Below, one piece after another: positions 60,280-64,000 of a stretch of 64,000 nucleotides of DNA. Location: assembly GCF_040610475.1 (NCBI RefSeq), contig NZ_JBEXMJ010000007.1, positions 248,001 through 312,000 on the forward strand, given 5' to 3'. The stretch comes from Actinopolymorpha sp. NPDC004070. Lineage in GTDB: Bacteria; Actinomycetota; Actinomycetes; Propionibacteriales; Actinopolymorphaceae. The translations under genes and the position numbers were made by a program. Position 1 is the first letter of the stretch. Each line of letters starts with the position of its first letter. A model generated the notes under the pieces. It was not told where the DNA came from. It worked only from the letters and a program-made list of their open reading frames with translations, and searched no databases.

Positions 60280-60861
60280 ATGCGAATGTACGACGACGCG
60301 ACCTGGTTCCCGGTCTGCGCCGGACTGAGCGCCTTGGGTGTGGTCGCGGCGTTCTTCGCGTTCCGCCGCCGGGGCGCGGCCGCCGGTATCCGGCTGTTCG
60401 GCTGGGCCGTGCTGCCGATGGCGATCTACCTCACCGGCATGGTCCGGCTGTTGTGGACCGTCGGCGCTGCGCTGGTCAAGTGGGTGAGCGGGTTCGTGTT
60501 CAGTCCGTACGTCTGGACCGGGCTCGCGTTGTTCGGGGTCGCGGCGATCTGCCTGCCGGTCGCCGCGGCCATGCGCCGGCGCCAGGCGAGCCGCGCCGGC
60601 GAGGTGGAGACGGGACGTACCGCGGCGGGCACCCGAGCCGCCGGTTCGGGCACCGGTGGTTCCAGGGCCGGTGGTTCGAAGGCCATCGATGCCGGGGCCG
60701 GAGGGGCAGCGGGCGGCCGGACGAACACTGGTAAGGCCTCCGTCACGCCGAAGCCGGTCGAGCAGAGCAGGGGCCGGAGCAAGGGCAAGGACGACGACGA
60801 GGACCCGCTCGCGGGCTTCGAGGACATCGACGAGATCCTCAAGCGCCGCGGCATCAGCTGA
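60280..60861 (+). CDS. hypothetical membrane protein, conserved near miaA
   Basis: Three hydrophobic segments (FPVCAGLSALGVVAAFFAF, LFGWAVLPMAIYLTGMVRLL, VWTGLALFGVAAICLPVAAA) occupy the first 100 residues. A low-complexity Gly/Thr/Arg linker and a conserved-looking acidic end DPLAGFEDIDEILKRRGIS follow. I know similar small membrane proteins at this position between miaB and miaA in Streptomyces, but no function is known. The ATG at 60280 or the one two codons on could start it. The length is 193 residues. The extradiol-type gene follows after three bases. Confidence 0.7.
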   Translation: MRMYDDATWFPVCAGLSALGVVAAFFAFRRRGAAAGIRLFGWAVLPMAIYLTGMVRLLWTVGAALVKWVSGFVFSPYVWTGLALFGVAAICLPVAAAMRRRQASRAGEVETGRTAAGTRAAGSGTGGSRAGGSKAIDAGAGGAAGGRTNTGKASVTPKPVEQSRGRSKGKDDDEDPLAGFEDIDEILKRRGIS

Positions 60862-60864
60862 CCC

Positions 60865-61713
60865 ATGGGGCGGCCGGTCACGGACGACTCCGGATCGCGC
60901 CCGGGTCGTCGAGCCGCGGGTGGAAGCGCCGACGTTACGCTGCCCGCCGTGCCCGTCCTGCCCGCGGCGCCCGTCGTCGTAGCCGCCGCCGTGTGCCCGC
61001 ATCCGCCGCTGATGATCCCGGCACTGGCCGGCGCGAACGCCGAGGAGCTGGCCGGTCTGCGGTCGGCCGCCCGGTCCGCCGTTCGGCAGCTGGTGGCCGC
61101 CGAGCCCGACGTGGTGGTCTGCGTGGGCGCCGCGCCAGCCGCGGACACCGTGCTCACCTGGGGGACCACCGCGACCGGATCGCTCGCCGCGTACGGCGTC
61201 GACGTACGAGTCGGCGCGTCCGCCGGGACGGCGAAGCCGGACCTGCCGGTCGCGCACACGGTCGGCGCCTGGCTGCTGGACAGCTGCGGACACACGGGGG
61301 AGCGCAGCTACGTCGGCGTACCCGACATCTACGACTCCGCCCGATGCGCGGACCTCGGCGCAGCGCTCGTTCGCACCTCCACCGCGCAGGCGGGCCGGAT
61401 CGGCCTCCTGGTGATGGGCGACGGCTCCGCGCGCCGGGACCAGCACGCCCCCGGAGCCGCCGATCCACGCGCACCGAAGCTGGACGCGCTGGTGGCCACC
61501 GCGCTGGGAAGAGGTGACCTCGACGGACTCCGGGGGCTTCGACCCGACCTGGCGCGTGAGCTGCTGGTTGCCGGCCGGGCTGCCTGGCAGGTGCTGGCCG
61601 GTGCGGTGGAGGCCGCTGTGGCGGGCGGTCGCCGGCTCGAACCACGTCTGCTGGCGGACGAGGCTCCTTACGGTGTCGGCTACTTCGTCGCGTACTGGCG
61701 ACTGCTCGGCTGA
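60865..61713 (+). CDS. class III extradiol-dioxygenase-like protein
   Basis: The core VAAAVCPHPPLMIPALAG and VMGDGSARRDQHAPGAADPR match the actinobacterial family of extradiol ring-cleavage dioxygenase (LigB-like) domain proteins found beside miaA. The His-Pro-Pro motif would sit at the metal site. The true role is unknown; a link with tRNA modification is only positional. An ATG at 60865 gives 282 residues. A GTG at 60949 (VPVLPAAPVVVAAAVC) has a TACGCT -10 box seven bases upstream and would drop a low-complexity 28-residue lead. That internal start may be the real one. Confidence 0.8.
   Translation: MGRPVTDDSGSRPGRRAAGGSADVTLPAVPVLPAAPVVVAAAVCPHPPLMIPALAGANAEELAGLRSAARSAVRQLVAAEPDVVVCVGAAPAADTVLTWGTTATGSLAAYGVDVRVGASAGTAKPDLPVAHTVGAWLLDSCGHTGERSYVGVPDIYDSARCADLGAALVRTSTAQAGRIGLLVMGDGSARRDQHAPGAADPRAPKLDALVATALGRGDLDGLRGLRPDLARELLVAGRAAWQVLAGAVEAAVAGGRRLEPRLLADEAPYGVGYFVAYWRLLG
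60936..60941 (+). promoter_or_regulatory. -10 box for an internal leaderless start
   Basis: TACGCT ends seven bases before an in-frame GTG (60949) of the extradiol-like gene. Confidence 0.4.
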
Positions 61714-61864
61714 CACTCCGGACGCCGGTGGCCGGGTGCTCGCGAGCCTTCCCGCAATGGTGGACTGGAGCGAGTTCTACCCGGGCCGTACCGGCCGCAC
61801 ACCACGCCGTACCGCGAGCAGCCCTCGCGAAGAGCCCGCCCGACCGGAGAAGGAGACCGAACGC

Positions 61865-62827
61865 GTGACCCGCCCCTCGGTGCTCGCCGTCGTCGGACCG
61901 ACCGCGGCCGGCAAGTCCGACCTCGCCGTCGCGCTCGCGCAGCGGCTGCACGGTGAGGTGGTCAACGCCGACTCGATGCAGGTCTACCGGGGGATGGACA
62001 TCGGAACCGCCAAGTTGCCGCTGCCCGAGCGCGGCGGCGTGCCCCACCACGTGGTGGACGTCCTCGACGTGGGGGAGACCGCGACCGTGGCGGAGTTCCA
62101 GCAGCGGGCCCGATCGGCGATCGCCGACTGCCACGGCCGCGGCGTGCTGCCCGTCGTGGTGGGCGGGTCGGCGTTGTACATTCGGGCGATCCTGGACAGG
62201 TTCGAGTTCCCCGGCACCGACCCGGCGATCCGGGCACGGCTGGAGAGCGAGCTCGCGCGGGTCGGCGCCGACCGCCTGCACGCCCGGCTGGCCGAGCTGG
62301 ACCCGGCCGCGGCCGCCGGGATCCTGCCGACGAACACCCGGCGGATCGTGCGCGCGCTGGAGGTGGTCGAGCTCACCGGACGGCCGTTCACCGCGAGCCT
62401 GCCCGCCTACGAGTACACCTTCCCGCACGTGTGTCAACTCGGCCTTGACGTGCCCCGGGACGTGCTGGACGAACGCATCCGCGAGCGGGTGGACCGGATG
62501 TGGGACGCTGGATTCGTCGCGGAGGTACGCCGGCTGGACGCGGCCGGGTTGCGTACCGGCCTGACCGCCGCCCGGGCACTCGGCTACGCCCAGGTGCTGG
62601 CGTACCTCGCCGGCGAGTGCACCGAGCAGGAGGCGAAGGAGCAGACCGTCCGCGCGACCCGGCGGTTCGCGCGCCGGCAGGACTCGTGGTTTCGCCGCGA
62701 CCCGCGGATCCACTGGCTGCCGTACGACGCGCCGGATCTGGTCAACCGTGCGGTCGATCGTGCTACCGGCGGGGCGGTCGCCCCCACGGCCGACAGCACC
62801 CGCGACGACGCCTCCGACCTGGGCTGA
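61865..62827 (+). CDS. miaA: tRNA dimethylallyltransferase
   Basis: MiaA transfers a dimethylallyl group to A37 of tRNAs reading UNN codons, the step before MiaB. Walker A VVGPTAAGKSDLAV (11-18), NADSMQVYRGMDIGTAK, PHHVVDVLDV and GGSALYIRAIL are all conserved. ARALGYAQVLAYLAGE and RRFARRQDSWFRRDP follow near the end. The length of 320 residues is normal, with about 20 disordered residues at the C-terminus. The GTG at 61865 follows AAGGAGA. The frame is open upstream (MVDWSEFYPG...), but that part has no family similarity. Confidence 0.95.
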   Translation: MTRPSVLAVVGPTAAGKSDLAVALAQRLHGEVVNADSMQVYRGMDIGTAKLPLPERGGVPHHVVDVLDVGETATVAEFQQRARSAIADCHGRGVLPVVVGGSALYIRAILDRFEFPGTDPAIRARLESELARVGADRLHARLAELDPAAAAGILPTNTRRIVRALEVVELTGRPFTASLPAYEYTFPHVCQLGLDVPRDVLDERIRERVDRMWDAGFVAEVRRLDAAGLRTGLTAARALGYAQVLAYLAGECTEQEAKEQTVRATRRFARRQDSWFRRDPRIHWLPYDAPDLVNRAVDRATGGAVAPTADSTRDDASDLG

Positions 62828-63002
62828 CGCCGTGTCGGCTCGAGGTGGTGCGCCATCCGCGGACGAGGCGGGCCCTCGCGGCGGCGGACGTGCGAGTCTG
62901 CCGATCCCTGGCATGATCAACCACCTTCGCCACCGTGGTTCGGGGTCAGCCGTTCCCGCATGGACGGTCCGCAGGACCGAGCCGCCGAGAAGGGAGCAGT
63001 CG
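62828..63002 (+). promoter_or_regulatory. promoter region of the gamma-glutamyltransferase gene
   Basis: CATGAT near 62913-62918 is a -10 candidate about 85 bases before the start codon. GGGAG six bases before the ATG is the ribosome site. Nothing else is seen here. Confidence 0.35.
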
Positions 63003-64000
63003 ATGCGTCGATCCGTCGTCGTCACCGCGGTGGGGGCGCTGGTCGCCACCGCCGCGCTGGGGTCGGTCGCGGCCGCCGATCAGCCGCGCGGCCACCAGCC
63101 GAGGAACGAGCCGGCCAAGACACCGGTTGCCCGTGGTTACGGCGGTGCGGTGTCGACCGTCGACCTGGACGCGACGCGGGCGGGTATCGACGTACTTCGC
63201 GAGGGCGGCAACGCGGTCGACGCCGCTGTGGCCGCGGCCGCGACGCTCGGTGTCACCGAACCCTTCTCCGCGGGCGTCGGCGGCGGTGGCTTCTTCGTCT
63301 ACTACGACGCGAAGTCGGGCAAGGTGCACACCATCGACGGACGCGAGACCGCGCCGGCGAGTGCCACCGACAAGCTGTTCGTCGACCCGGAGACGGGCAA
63401 GCCGTTGCCGTTCCAGGACGCCCGGGTGAGCGGCCTGTCCGTCGGGGTGCCGGGTACGCCCGCGACCTGGGACCGCGCTCTGGACGAGTGGGGCACCTGG
63501 TCGCTGCGCCGGGCGCTGGCGCCGGCGACGAAGGTGGCCTCGCGCGGGTTCGTGGTCGACGACACGTTCCGCTCCCAGATCCAGGAGAACGCCGACGTCT
63601 TCGACGACTTCACCTCCACCCGGAAGCTCTATCTTCCCGACGGCGCTCCGCCCGCGGCCGGCTCGGTGTTCCGCAACCGCGACCTCGCGGACACCTACCG
63701 CATGCTGGCTCGCGAGGGCATGAAGCCGTTGTACGACGGCGTGCTCGGCGCCGAGATCGCGCGTACCGTGCAGCACCCGCCGGTCGCCCCCGACGCCGAC
63801 CGGGTGGTCCGTCCCGGTGCCATGACCACCGACGACCTGGCCGCCTACGACGCGCCCGTGCGGGCACCGACGAAGGTCGACTACCGCGGCATGGACGTGT
63901 TCGGCATGGGGCCGCCGTCCTCGGGCGGCTCGACCGTCGGTGAGGCGCTGAACATCGTCGAGGCCGCGAACCCCTCCCACCAGGACAGGGTGGGCGTGCT
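63003..64000 (+). CDS. ggt: secreted gamma-glutamyltransferase, 5' part
   Basis: GGT cleaves gamma-glutamyl amides such as glutathione outside the membrane. A Sec signal is present (MRRSVVVTAVGALVATAALG, cleavage near AAADQ). The large-subunit sequence follows: GGAVSTVDLDATRAGIDVLR, GGNAVDAAVAAAATLGVTEP, SAGVGGGGFFVYYD and GRETAPASATD, then GLSVGVPGTPATWD. The window ends after about 330 residues, before the autoproteolytic Thr that splits the subunits, so activity cannot be judged. In many actinobacteria such enzymes act on other gamma-glutamyl compounds, since mycothiol replaces glutathione. Confidence 0.93.
   Translation, partial: MRRSVVVTAVGALVATAALGSVAAADQPRGHQPRNEPAKTPVARGYGGAVSTVDLDATRAGIDVLREGGNAVDAAVAAAATLGVTEPFSAGVGGGGFFVYYDAKSGKVHTIDGRETAPASATDKLFVDPETGKPLPFQDARVSGLSVGVPGTPATWDRALDEWGTWSLRRALAPATKVASRGFVVDDTFRSQIQENADVFDDFTSTRKLYLPDGAPPAAGSVFRNRDLADTYRMLAREGMKPLYDGVLGAEIARTVQHPPVAPDADRVVRPGAMTTDDLAAYDAPVRAPTKVDYRGMDVFGMGPPSSGGSTVGEALNIVEAANPSHQDRVGV

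Overview
The window is a high-GC actinobacterial chromosome segment. The evidence is the strong G/C third-position bias in every gene, many GTG starts, TAnnnT -10 boxes placed a few bases before start codons, and a gene order I know from Streptomyces and its relatives: rimO - pgsA - cinA(C) - clgR - nei/fpg - lhr - recA - recX - RNase Y - gluABCD - miaB - miaA. No phage, plasmid, insertion sequence, CRISPR array, tRNA or rRNA was recognised. The gene content (long RmlA, GH38 and LacI sugar genes, lactate-type oxidase) would suit a soil actinomycete of the Propionibacteriales or Streptomyces type, but the genus cannot be fixed from this sequence.

Layout. 1-4.4 kb: a doubtful minus-strand end, then a tight plus operon of rimO, pgsA, pncC/cinA-C, the Clp-gene regulator clgR and a DinB/DUF664 protein. 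4.4-11 kb: minus-strand Nei2/Fpg glycosylase and SGNH hydrolase, a plus nitroreductase, then glycerol use (glpF-glpK leftward, glpD rightward). 11-18.2 kb: a very long Lhr-type helicase and a SigE-family sigma factor with an overlapping membrane beta-propeller partner. 18.4-35.2 kb: an envelope glycopolymer region with rmlA, rmlB, rmlD, a MycE-like methyltransferase, an MmyB-type regulator with a divergent SnoaL-like protein, rmlC, a TarS-like glycosyltransferase, a Bcs1-type cytidylyltransferase-SDR fusion (CDP-ribitol synthesis), two membrane-anchored CDP-alditol polymer synthases and a second TarS-like glycosyltransferase. Together these could make dTDP-rhamnose and a ribitol/glycerol-phosphate teichoic acid and decorate it.

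35.2-46.2 kb: a truncated ferritin-like secreted protein, DUF3046, LexA-controlled recA, recX, an Eis-like acetyltransferase, RNase Y, the glutamate-type ABC transporter gluABCD on the minus strand, and miaB. 46.3-60.1 kb: carbohydrate and glycolipid functions, with a Gfo/Idh oxidoreductase plus (alpha/alpha)6 glycosidase pair, a flippase-like membrane protein plus PIG-L deacetylase, a GT4 glycosyltransferase, a LacI regulator upstream of a GH38 alpha-mannosidase behind a CebR-like operator, and a GntR regulator coupled to an FMN alpha-hydroxy-acid oxidase. 60.2-64 kb: a small membrane protein, an extradiol-dioxygenase-like protein, miaA, and the start of a secreted gamma-glutamyltransferase that runs off the window.

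The most interesting material is the 24.1-35.2 kb teichoic acid cassette and several clean palindromes that look like operators, namely those before miaB, gluA, the GH38 gene, the Gfo/Idh gene and the GntR gene. All product names come from reading motifs, not from database searches.
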